Origin: Malania oleifera
Taxonomy: Eukaryota; Streptophyta; Magnoliopsida; Santalales; Ximeniaceae
DNA: 64,000 nucleotides
Assembly: GCF_029873635.1 (NCBI RefSeq)
Contig: NC_080421.1
Coordinates: 3,038,001 to 3,102,000 of the forward strand
Direction of reading: 5' to 3'
Below, piece after piece: positions 34,898-46,437 of the stretch. Below the pieces are notes generated by a model. The model ran no database searches. It worked only from the letters and a program-made list of their open reading frames with translations, and was not told the DNA's origin. Within the stretch, counting starts at the first letter, position 1, and every line of letters begins with the position of its first letter. A program made the translations under genes and the position numbers.

Positions 34898-35927
34898 AGT
34901 AAACCATGATATGCAGATTTAGAACCATAACATACAAATACTTCAGTTTATTCAAATCAATTAATTACAAGGTTATGATTATTTCAGTTAAATAGAATCA
35001 TGGTTAAACAGTAATATAGAAATATCAGTTATATAAATATAAAGAGTATCAGACCCTGATGGACTAGATCAGTTTTTCAGAGCACGGTACCGTTGCTATT
35101 TTAGTTCAAAGTGTAACCACATATCTCAGATAGTATGTGGATTTTTAGTAGTCGATCGTGCCTTTGTTGTGGACAGGCTCTTCATTAGTTAGGGTTGAGG
35201 TGGCCGATCTGACTATTGGAGTTCAGTTGACTTATCCTGGTCGGCCAAACAGCATTAAGTCCCGCCTACGGGTCGCACAACCTTATCACGAGGGGTTGAT
35301 TCATGACTTTCAGTTATCCATCCAGGGAAGTTTTCTCATATATTATTATATAGCTAGATTTACAAAAACCACAGTCATACCTATAGATATTAAAAGTATT
35401 TTGAATAGAATATTCAAGAAAACAGTTTATGTTAAACAACATATGTGTGAATTATATTGTGTTTTATTTATATGTGTTTTCTCAGACTCAGTTGTTTACA
35501 ACATACAGTACTTTTAAATAAGATATTACCATTACGCAAACTCATCTGCCACACACTGGTAATAACATATTTCGTCTTACTGAGAGTTATCTCATCCCAG
35601 TAATTTAACACTTTTTAGGTGATCTAAGTACGCGAGCAGATCAGACATAGAGATAAAGGGGATCTTGTGTCGCTCAGTATGTAGGGTGAGTATTTTGGGA
35701 GAGACATTTTTGAGTGGCCCCTAGGTGATCAAGTGGGGCATTTTGGGTAAGATTTTGTATGTATATTTTGGGAAAGTATTGACATATGGTATTGTATATA
35801 ATGTGGTTATATGCATTTTTGTATTCCGCTGCATAGGTAGAACAAGGATATACAGGTTCCACAATCCCCACTTGGACCGTGATAATGTTATAAATTATAT
35901 TACAGGGTATCAGGGCAGTGAAACTTT

Positions 35928-35959
<32 letters not shown>

Positions 35960-36001
35960 CAAATAAATAGATAAAATGACATGAAAAATTAGGTCGTTAC
36001 A

Positions 36002-36550
36002 TGTAATCTCCTCTATCCCGAGGAACTTTTGTTTATAAATAATTGAGTGTGTGTGTGAGTATGGTCTGAGAATGATTTTATAACAGTGGTTAATTAACAA
36101 CTGATGATATTTTGTATACATTAAAATTCATGTTAGCCACACACTGATATTAACTTAATCTGTCTTACTGACAAGTGTCTCACCCCAATATACAAATCAT
36201 CTTTTCATGACCATCTCGAGATCGAGCTTAGTGAGCTTTGGGCGGGGGTGATAGCTAGTTTCAATTTTTGCGAGTGTCTATAAGAACTCTAATGTATTTA
36301 AATTATATTTGAAATCCCCTGATGTGTATAATGGTTGCATGGACTAAGTGAGTTTTTGTATTGTATTATGGTATGTAATATGGATATTTGGAGACCTTTG
36401 TGTATAAAGGTAGTTTAGGACTCTTAGTAATGTATTTTATAAGATGTATCATTTATTTTCGCTGCATTTATATAATGAATATGGTATCAAGAACACATAC
36501 GTCATTAAAGTAACACCTCCGGGCCCCACGTGGCGGGTCGGGGCGTTACA
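36002..36550 (+). mobile_element. 3' end of the LTR fragment begun at 26885
   Basis: GTAATCTCCTCTATCCCGAG continues the module interrupted at 27157. The shared box appears as TGACA-AGTG-TCTCA (36169-36182), followed by an acceptor-like TTTTCATGACC and the terminus GGGGCGTTACA. It is followed by ATTAC, and GAGGCGTTACA plus ATTAC recurs at 36590-36605, so a short duplicated LTR end may be present. Confidence 0.65.
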
Positions 36551-36654
36551 ATTACATTGTCACATTCAACTATAGCAGCTAAATGTTTTGAGGCGTTACA
36601 ATTACTTTAAGTAATATGTTCATCATATGGAAAAAATTCACTAAACACTAAATG

Positions 36655-36844
36655 TTTTTTTTTTTTTTTTTAATTTTTGTTTATGACCCATGAATTCTAG
36701 TCACCATCGCACCACATTGGACACTATGGTATGACACCAAACTCGAATAGACCCCACCACCAACATTCGATTAATATCTTGAGTATGATCTCAGAGGCAG
36801 CGGATTCGAACCCTTGACCATGTGGTAGACAAGACTCCCACCTT
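36655..36844 (-). mobile_element. tRNA-derived SINE, reverse strand
   Basis: On the minus strand a head with GGTCAAGGGTTCGAATCCG (box-B-like GGTTCGAATCC) is followed by a body of about 150 bases and a terminal A/T-rich tail, seen as a T run at 36655-36671. AATGTTT flanks both sides (36651-36657, 36845-36851) as a target duplication. The box A match is weak. Family not identified. Confidence 0.7.
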
Positions 36845-36851
36845 AATGTTT

Positions 36852-37520
36852 AAATATTGAATTAAACTAACAGATTATAATCTTCATTGCATAACCTAGG
36901 TCCTTTTTTTGTTGAGAAAAAAAATAATAAAAAAAAAAGCATAGGTTTTCCCAAAATATCAAAACATTACACAAAAAACAACAACACATCTCCATAAGCA
37001 AGCCCATAATCTTCACTTGAGTTCATCACTATTTTTCTTTTCAAGCATCTTTACTTTTTTTGAAGGAAGGATCACATCATGACATATTCCATATGAAATG
37101 GCATGCATTGCTTGGCTACAAATCAAACTTTAGATGTATCTGACTAAATAAAAATAATATATCATTACTCATTTCTTAATATAGCATTAAAGTTCCAAAC
37201 ATTAATTTGAGGTGTAGGATTTCAACAAAATCAAAGGGGAAAATTGAAGTCAAATATTACTTAATATTAATTTGAGAGAGTAGGGTGTTAATAAACCAAA
37301 AGAGAAAATAATTTGATGTATGAAATAAAGAATGCCATAGTTTCTACAATTAAGAAACCTTTTTCCAAGATTAATATTAGTTTGTGATATTCTTAATGAA
37401 ACTATATTTCTATACTAGCAAATCATTATAAGATTATTCATAAAAGCTGCATCTTTAATCGAATTATACATAAATAATAAAAAGGAAAAGATGATAAGTA
37501 ATTTTGTATAGTCAAATTTA
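36852..37520. other. AT-rich intergenic stretch upstream of the host gene
   Basis: No sustained reading frame and no transposon signature. It may include the promoter of the gene that follows, but no convincing TATA box stands out from the AT-rich background. Confidence 0.4.
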
Positions 37521-37529
37521 CCAAGTGTG

Positions 37530-37940
37530 AAAAAAAAAAAACTTCTCTCCCAAGAAAATTTCAAAGTTTAATCAGAGATTTCTCTTACCGAGGGAAAGAA
37601 AAACCGCTCTCATTACATTTCTCCTCACTCTCTCCCGCTCCTGGTGCCCATCTTTGATCTGCCATCTCCAGCCGGCCGTCTTCTCTAGCTGATCGATCTT
37701 TTCCAGTGGATTATCTATTTCTCTCCTCCTTTTCCCTCCGACTCTCACAGCCAGAGGCTGACCTAAGCCACCTCCGGTCGTCAATCTCTGGCCGCGGTCG
37801 TCTGCCCCCCACTCTCTCTCGGTTCGTCTTTGCGCAACTGGCCTTGCGCCACTGCTTTCCAGCCGTCTTCTCCAGCGACGGTCCTCCTCCGGCTCTGCGA
37901 AGGTCCTCCTCCGGCTCTGCGAAGGTCCTCCTCTTATAGT
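37530..37940 (+). promoter_or_regulatory. Pyrimidine-rich, GC-richer block: probable 5' leader
   Basis: A sharp change to CT-rich, CpG-containing sequence, including a direct repeat of GGTCCTCCTCCGGCTCTGCG at 37879-37925. Such blocks are typical of plant transcription starts and 5' UTRs, and it lies about 1 kb before the coding start. Frames through it are low-complexity. Assignment to the downstream gene is inference. Confidence 0.4.
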
Positions 37941-38319
37941 AATTAAAAAGTGTAGTTAATTTTTAACATAATGCACATATTTTTGAGTAAATTATACAAT
38001 ATATATTGTAATTAATAATTTAATTAAAATAATGTGCAAATATATCCTCACTAATAAAATTATCACTTTCTTTGTTTTTTTAGTTCAGCACCAAATAAGC
38101 TATTGTCACGCATGGTGGTGTAGTAAGTGCAGCCTGATGAGTACGATAGCCATTCTTTGCCGGTAGGCGGTAGGGAATCGCAGTCCTCAGGTGTCTCACA
38201 AATCAGCGGTGATTTTGTAGGTCCACGGTGGAGGGTTTGTTAGCGGCGCAACGGTTCGGTGCCCATTGATTTATTCTATCGATGAATTGCGAAGTTGCTT
38301 GACGTGATTGTTATTGCAG

Positions 38320-38377
38320 ATAATTGTTATTTCTAAAGAATCATTTTGTCCAACAAAGGCACCAATACCTGCCGTTC
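38320..38377 (+). other. Candidate non-coding 5' UTR exon
   Basis: It is bounded by TTATTGCAG and GTTC/GTAAGT, a strong acceptor and donor, in a region without a coding frame. It would join the coding exon whose acceptor TTTCTACACAG ends at 38927. Confidence 0.4.
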
Positions 38378-38937
38378 GTAAGTAATTGCTTCTAGTTTGC
38401 AGAACCTGTCATTTGTTTGTGTTTTCTTGGGTGTTTTTTTTTTTTGGGGCTTGCTGAAATATCCGTTCATATAGCTATGCCTTGTTCTGGAAGCACCCTA
38501 CTTGCCTCAGATTGACTTTAATTTATTTTAAAAGCTTCCGGATCTGGATTCTCCCAAATCATTATATTTAATATTTTCCTCTTCAAAGTTCTGTTCATTT
38601 GTTGTTGTTATGTCTTTTTCTAAAGCTTAAATCTTTATCTCTTTTTTCGATGGTAAACTATACGTACATATTGAAGATGCTTAAATCTTGAGAGTTGTTA
38701 CGACTCATCCTTTGGTTATTTAATTCTTTGATAACTTAGGATTGGCAATGAGGGGTAGGTATTGATAGAGAAGTTCTGAGTTCTTTGGCTTTTTGTTTTT
38801 TGAAGGTTTTTTAGACGTTAGCTGTTATATATATGTCCACTAGTTTTGTGTCTATTATTAACTAGCTTGGTTTCAAGAAACTGAACGGGCACTGGATCAT
38901 TTTGAATGATTTTCATTTTCTACACAGAGGTATTATA

Positions 38938-38975
38938 ATGTCATGGTAATGATGAGATTAAGTACAAGGGGGTGA
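38938..38975 (+). other. Two overlapping uORFs before the main start
   Basis: ATG at 38938 opens a 3-codon frame ending TAA at 38947-38949. ATG at 38943 opens a 10-codon frame ending TGA at 38973-38975, two bases before the main ATG at 38978. Both lie in the same predicted exon as the start codon, so they would be in the mRNA leader. Confidence 0.5.
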
Positions 38976-38977
38976 TT

Positions 38978-39059
38978 ATGGAGATGGAACTTCAACGGTC
39001 CATTTCTTCACGGGCAAACCGCAGAGGGGACCGAAATAATCAACACTCACAATCTAAAG
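38978..39059 (+). CDS. Coding exon 1 of the DUF616 gene
   Basis: It encodes MEMELQRSISSRANRRGD with following polar residues and ends AAAG/GTAAGT after 82 nt (phase 1). A second in-frame ATG is two codons downstream. The first is chosen because nothing in-frame extends it usefully. Confidence 0.8.
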
Positions 39060-42000
39060 GTAAGTAAAAATGTTTGTTCTCTCATGGGTTTTGAATGTAC
39101 AAGGAGTTAATCTTTAGTGGGTTGCCCAACGAAAATGTGAGTGAAATCTGTCGTGGCTTCTGCAGATGTTGAAGGCAGTTTCTTTTCGCCTGGGAGGTTC
39201 TCTCCAGATTATCCAATGAAAATTGTTTGGAAGACAGGTTTTATTCGATTGGTTCTGGTAGGGGGAATTTTGTGGATGCTACTCATTCTCACTGCATTAT
39301 TATTTCATATTTGGTCTTGCCAATCTTCATTGGCCTTTTTTTCAGGTAATTTGTCAACTCTCAGTAGGTTTATAACATTATTAATATTCATTTTTAGTTA
39401 CTATTTAATTATATTTCAATTTTTTTGCTTGGTAATTGTTGGATATTCTACTAAAAATCTGTGTTCTTACTTTGGACCAGATATTATCATATTAAGAATC
39501 AGATTGAGAGGTTTCTGTATTATTTGGGCTCTAGAAAAAGGAAAAACCTTAAGGAGTATTAGCTTACCAAACCTAGTACAATCACTTGGCCTGATTAATG
39601 TTGTTCTCGTTGTTTGGAGTCTAGAAACCCTAAGAAGATAAGAGTGGTAGATTTTTTAACATTTTTTTGTCAATGGAGGGTTAGAGAGAATTTTTTCATG
39701 GATAAAGTGATCGTGTCAGAACTATTGACATAATATATTCACTACAATTGGGGTTTGCTTTTGATATTTCATCAGGTTCATGTTTTAAGTACTCCTACCA
39801 TGTTCAATTCTAATTTCCCTAGGCAATGGTTGCCCAAGAAAGTGCAGATCAAGGATGTCCATGGAGGAGAGCTACATTTTATAGTCAATTGGTCACTTTG
39901 GGTGCATCTCTTTATTTACTTCTTAATGTCAACTCTAGTTGCCTTCTGTAGCCTCCTGGGCTGATTTGGAAAACTGAAAGGCCGGAACTCCCCCAAGCTT
40001 AAAGCTTTAGTGAGGATTGTGGTTTTAAAAGGTTCAAGAATCAAGTAGTTGCAGTCCCTTGCAATAAAAGAAAACATTAGGCTTTGCATTCCACTGTTTA
40101 TACTATATTCTAAGCTAGTGACGATATTTTTTTCTTTACTATCTCTCGGGGTGATGGTGTCTCACTTGTGGTCCTCCTTTATGACACTTTTTGATAATAG
40201 CTGGGTCATAGTTACCAGAAAAGTTGACACTGCAGCAAACCATGAGCTGGCATGAATGATTAAAAAAACTGCACATTCTCTGTTTGGAAAACTAAATCTG
40301 GCAATTTAAAGTTTTAATTCAAAATTTCTTGAATGGCATATTTTTATTAATAAAACTGGAGCATAGTCACAGTCGTTACTTACTTCACTATTCACCAATA
40401 CTCATCAAATAAAATTTGTATTAGATTTAGAAATGCCTTCAATTATAGAAGTGCCATTGTACGTTTTTCACCTTTATATGTATTTAAGCATACCCTTAAT
40501 GTATCATATTTAGACCATGTTCCATGCCATGGTCCCTTTTCAGTCCCTTAAAACAAGATGTTCCATGTTGCGGTAACTTTCCTCAAGAGACAGCATCCTT
40601 CCTCTTCATATTATTCTTCATTGAAATTTTGTTCGATAGTAGCAAAATCTTATGGAAACGTGGTTTTGTGGCTTCTTTACAATGTATATGGGGCAAAAAG
40701 TACACTGATATTTTTTAAAGTATCTTTTGATTCATTACTTCTATCTAGAAGACATATTAGCAACCCCCTTCTGGGTATGGTCCATATGGAATGTATGTGT
40801 ATGTCCCAGATATTTATGCAATATTCAATTGTTGCGGTCTCCTATCGGCCAGTCTAACATGATTAGGGTCTTGAGATCTGATGGCAATGTAAACTTCGTC
40901 AAAGCTGAGTTTCTATTCTCTTATCTGGATTAATTTTGAATTAAGTCACTGATTACCAGTATGAATCTTTGGATAAGGGAAGTTTGAGGATGCCCTTGGA
41001 GGAAATTTCACTATTTTGAAGAGCGAAAGATGTTGCTTTGTGTAGGGAGGCACTGGCCAAGCTAGCAACATAAGAGGAGGGTTGTACTGAGTTGCTCCAA
41101 CAAATTAAACCGTATTCAACTCAATTAAATTTAATTTCAAACAATTAAGCAATCACACAGGAGTTATATAGTGCACATACATAAAAGACTCAGGGTAGAA
41201 GTACAAAATGAATTTATAGTGGTTTTGCCCAAATTCCTAGGTCCACTTCTCAAGGCTCCTTTTCTTGGAGAAGATTAAGTTATCTTGAGACTAGTCTCTT
41301 TGAACCAATGACTATCCCTCCTACACAAGGAGGACTAACTGTCCTCCAATGAGGATAACTGTCCTCACAATCAACAAGGACTAACCTGTCCTCCCGTAAG
41401 TCTTACAATTACAAGTTTCAAATGATCTCATACTACAAGGTGTCTAAGGACAAGCTTAAACCTCTCAATAAAGCAATGAAGAGTAGACTTTGGAAGCAGA
41501 ATCAGGAAGCTCATAGTACTATTCACATTTACTTAGTACTTCTCTCATGTGTAGTCATCAAATACTAGCCATTGGAATAACGATGCCAATGCACAGTCAT
41601 TACTACCACTTTGTCTATTCATCAAAGCTGGTATGGAACATGACTCAAGAGACTGGCTTGTAGGGCAGCGGATTTTTCCAATCCACTGAATGTCTTTTTA
41701 AAAGGAATTATTGCTTTCTATTATTTAACCATGTAGCCGGGGAACATCGAGAGTCACGTATGAGCAAGATTAAGGCATTTGGAGACATTCATGTTAACAT
41801 ATGTGCAGGCAAAATTTACCAAATTATGTTTCCTTATTTAGGGATTTGACATTATTTACTAGTGATGGTTTCATGTACTCATTTAGTATTAGGAGAAAAC
41901 CTCTATGAAGGCTTGATGTGTAATTGTGAGAGGCAGATGTCTGAATGTTAAGAATTAAACCCTAAATTGAATCTGCCGTTGATTTTCCCCTTCTCTTTAT

Positions 42001-45000
42001 GTTTCTCATTTTATTTTCTATTACCTTATCTTGATTTTCTCTTAATTTCCATCATTTTCTTGCTGATTTTCTGGTGCCAATCTGTCCTGCATCAATTTGG
42101 TATCTGAGCCTCATATCAATCCTCCCCTGCTACCGTCATTGAACCGCCATCCATCACTGCAAGCCCAACGATCAGTCCAGTCTTACCAGCCACAGGTGAA
42201 ACCTTAGCCCATCTTAATTACATCCGCAGGACCCAGGCAGCAGATCTTCCTTGCTGAATGACTCCCAAATCATCCATTGGAATCCCCTTCAATTGTGGGC
42301 CATGAACAGAGAACCATCATTGTCGAAGCCTTGCCACTGTTGCCAGCAATATTTATAGCAGTGCAAGCTACCCTGCTGCTCATCTCCAACAGTGCACGTT
42401 TGTGGCTTTTCTGTCTTCCATCTGCATGTGCTATTGAACCTGAGAACTTCCCAAATCCCTAACACACAACCTCAATTTTTATCCTCACTGCTGTCATCAT
42501 CAAACCACCCTGCGCCCCCACAAATCCAAAATTCTTGTATTCTTGCTGTCATCATCCATACCCAAGCCTTGTCAACGACCATGGTGACTAAGGTCCAATT
42601 TTTGAGCCCATTCAGCGAGATGTTCTTGAATTGAAGATTTGGAGAGGTATCCATGTCCTTGTAAATCTACAATATAACCATGGACATGAACAGTGAATTA
42701 ATAAAGTAAAGGTTGGTTTAGATGTGTCAATAAAAAAGGTTGCAGTTGCAATCAACTGAATTCTTCTCACAGTTACTGAGCTCAAGCAATGAACGCGATT
42801 TTGTTAGCTCACAATGTAGCTGCTGAAAAGAGTTCTTCCTTGAAGGAGAAAGGGAGAGATGTGTGGAGATGCTTAGTGAGCCCATGTCAAAACAAGCGAT
42901 TCTCACTGTTGTCATCATCTACCCCTCACTCTCGTATTCTTGCTGTCATCATCCATACCCAATGCTTGCCAACAACCATGGGGACTAAGGACCAATTCGA
43001 GCGCATTCAGCGAGATGTTCTTGAATTTAAAATTTGGAGAGGTATCCATGTCCCTGTAAATATACAATATTATAAGAAGGAACCACGGACATGAACAGTG
43101 AACTCGTAGAAGTAAAGGTTGATTTAGATATATAGATGAAAGAGGTTGTAGTTACAATTAAGTGAACTATTCTCACAGTTACTGAGCTAAGCAATCAACC
43201 TGATGTTATAGCTCACAACGTGGCTGTCAAAAAGAGTTTGTCTTTGATGGAGAAAGGGAGATATATGTGGAGATGCTTAGTGAGCCCATGTCAAAACGAG
43301 AGTTGCAACCTGTTGTAGTAGCAATAGGATCTGAGGACATAAAGGACACTCCAAAATTGACATTCCAGCCCGAAGAATCCACAAAGTAACTTGAGGAGGT
43401 GAAAATTGTTGAGGTTAAGCCCTCCATGGAGGGTAAGTCCGTTGAGTTCAAGGTTCAAGACATGCGTGAGACTGCATATCTGGAATTTATTATTCCTGAT
43501 AAGTTTGTCTTTGATGTCTTTGCTCACTTTCATTCATGCTTATTATTGAGAATTGCGGATTGCATCATTCATTTACAATTTTGCACGATCCATTAGTTTG
43601 TCATCCTTCAAATGTTTTGAATTTGTGATTGGAATTTTTTCAGTAAGAGAATGATGAGGAGCATCAAAAGGTCGCATATGAGCAAGATTAAGTTATTTGG
43701 AGATGTTTGTGTTAACCCTTTGTGTGGGCATAATTGAGAATATTTGGAATTTTAGTCATTCAATTTTCAGAATTTAGGGATTTTCTATTATTTCCCAAAT
43801 TATGCTTCCTTATTTTGAGATTTGCTATTATTTTATAGAGATTGTTTCCTTATGGGATTGATGTTATTTCCTAGAGTTTGTTCGGTAGTTAGTATTAGGA
43901 GAAAGTCTATATAAAGGCTTGGTGGGTAATCCTGGGAAGCTGATCTGAGTGTTGGATTAAACCGTATATTGAGTCTTGCTTTGATTTTCCCTTTTGCTTC
44001 AGTTTTCCCATTTATTTTTTGTTACCTTCCTGTGGTTTTCTCTTAATTTCCTATTTTTTTTTTTTCTGTTGATTCTCTGTTTCCAACCAGTCCTGCACCT
44101 AGCCCACATCATTTTTGTCCCAGCTCTTATTGTTGTTCCACCAGTGGAGTATATCTCCAGCTCCGTCCCTTGTTATATTTACTTGTTTCTTTGTTATAGA
44201 TTTTATTATCTTATTATAAAATTAGTAAGCTATGCATGTGAGGGCATTATAGTCATACATTGTCATTCTATTATTCCAAGCTTTTAGAGATCTTAAGAAC
44301 AATCTGGACTTGCAGACATCTTTCCATATAATGTTCTAATTATTGAAGTATATATGGTTAATTTGAATTATATATGCTTATAACAGGGTCACGTGTAACT
44401 TACTGTTTTCTCTGTGATTGTGCAGATATTTTCTTAATAAATTGAAATCGTTTCATGGTTTTTTGTGCAGCCATATGCAACAGAGAAAGCAAAGTATATT
44501 TCATGTTAGACACGATGGGACTTGTACCAAAGGCACCGCACCGTAAGACAACTGTTGTTTTATATGAACTATGGAATTTTCCTCTTGTTGAGTCTGGGTC
44601 ATCAATGTTGATTGTCTTGATATGCATAGGTTGTCCAATTCCTGTTACCCTTGACCCAAACAAAGTAGTTATACCGAAGAGAAGAACTCCTGATGAAACT
44701 GTTCTAAATCTATCTTATATTATGGAAGATGAGCTTGTGAATAATGGATCTCAGTCATCTCCTTTATTTGGTGGACATCAAACGTGGTCTCAAAGAGAGG
44801 AGAGCTTTAAATTAAAGCCAACCATGGAGGTAAATGTCAATACTTTCTGCTGAGTCCATTTTGTTAGCAATAAATAACTAAATCAATTAGTTGAATTTCT
44901 TATTTTGATTGCTTTTCATTCTTTTGTTTTTTGATTTTTTTGTTTTTTTTTTGGTTTTGGTTGTGTTTGGAGGATTTCTTATCCTCGTATTTTATTTCTT

Positions 45001-46389
45001 TTCTCCATAAAGTGCCTTCATCTATCCCAAGAAAAGAATTTAATAGTCTGAAAAGTGACGGGCTTAAAGTTTAATTGCTATGAATGTGACATGCCTTTTG
45101 CATTCACTCAACAAAAATATTGTCTTGTGTGGCTTGCTTTTTGTGGTTATAGAAAAGCAAAGATTCATCATTAGTTGAAAAAGAGGTTCAAGGCAAAAAA
45201 AGTGGGAAAATGCTGAGGAATCTCCACGTACATTATGAACTTGGGTGTGGAAAACAGTTTTCATTTTCCACTTTGAGTTTTTCAAAGAATTAAAAAAATG
45301 TCATCTTGTTTTCATTTTTTATATGAGAACTTGGAAAATGGAAAATGATAAAAAAAGATTTTTTTCTAGTTGCTATGCAAATGTTGAAAAATTGGAAAAC
45401 AGGGTGTCGTTTTTGTAATTCTCTAGAAAGCTGGAAATATAAAATGAGAACTGTTCTCCACAACTAATTAGGCTGAATGTTTTCTTTTGAATTGAGTTTC
45501 TCTCTCTCTCTCTCCCTGTAGTCTAAACCTTAGAAAAGATGATTCCTACTTAAAAATAGAAAAAAGAGAAAAGGGTAGCCCAGTGCACAAAGCTCCCACG
45601 TATGCAGGGTCCAGGGAAGGGGCAGACCACAATGGGTCTATAGTACGCAGCTTTACCTTGCATTCCTACTTACTGTGTCTAAAATAATACTGGGTATTAT
45701 TTAAGGAAAAGTCTGTAATTGTGCTTACATTGTTGAAGTACTTTTTTTTGAGGAGTTAAATTAAGCTTTTTTACTAAATGTGATAGCACAGGCTTAGCTG
45801 TTCTTGTGCAACACCTCAAATAATTTGCGTCCTCAAATTATTATTTTACCACAGATTCACAACAGATGCATTTGCTGTGTTTGGGCTTAGAGAAATCAAA
45901 AGAGCAGATAGAAGTGTCTCCCCTGGCTTAAATATAGTAAATAAACAGAATTTGAGCCTTTTAAAACATTTTGTGGCTATGTATATTACTGGCCTATGAG
46001 ATTTCCTGGTGACAAGTGGTTCTTAATATGGAGTTCTGGCCTTCATCATTTGATCAATAAAAATGGTTTTTACAGTACTTAAAAAATGCTAACAAGGATG
46101 ATGGTGCTGGGACAGTTTGCATTATTTGGTGATTGTAAAGACTTGAGGACCGTTTAATTGTGGAATACAATTTTCATTTTCCATTTTTTAGTTTTACAAA
46201 AAAATTATGAAAACGTTAGTTAATTTTTCATTTTTACAACATTTGTGGGATATAAAATGAACAACAATAAACAATTTTGGCACTATTTCGTTTTGGAAAA
46301 TGCTTTTGTCTATTTCTAATTTTTTAAATAATTATAAAAATGCCTCCATTTTTCTCAATTTTTCAAATTTATATAGAAAAGTCGGAAAA

Positions 46390-46437
<48 letters not shown>

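Larger units (their letters stand above)
27158..36001 (+). mobile_element. Composite LTR carrying three further nested LTRs
   Basis: It starts TGTCATGCCCC and ends AGGTCGTTACA. Its own sequence is 27158-28128, 32687-32763 and 34903-36001, about 2147 bp in all. Flanks TAAAA and TGTAA are compatible with a decayed 5-bp duplication. It has an AT-rich U3 with (TA)n (27298-27331), a CT-containing leader, a donor near 27690, the hairpin block (35243-35307) and TGAGA-GTTA-TCTCA (35581-35594). Insertions 28129-32681 and 32764-34897 split it, and the first holds a third. Confidence 0.75.

Noticed and set aside
36551..36605. ATTAC repeat after two GCGTTACA ends as a target duplication
   Set aside because: No matching LTR start preceded by ATTAC was found.
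36780..36830. Genuine tRNA gene on the minus strand
   Set aside because: Only a box-B-like stretch is present; there is no cloverleaf, and an A-rich tail with target duplication indicates a SINE.
39755..40933. Several open frames of 60-100 codons in intron 2
   Set aside because: Hydrophobic, overlapping frames without family signatures; they lie between well-defined exons.
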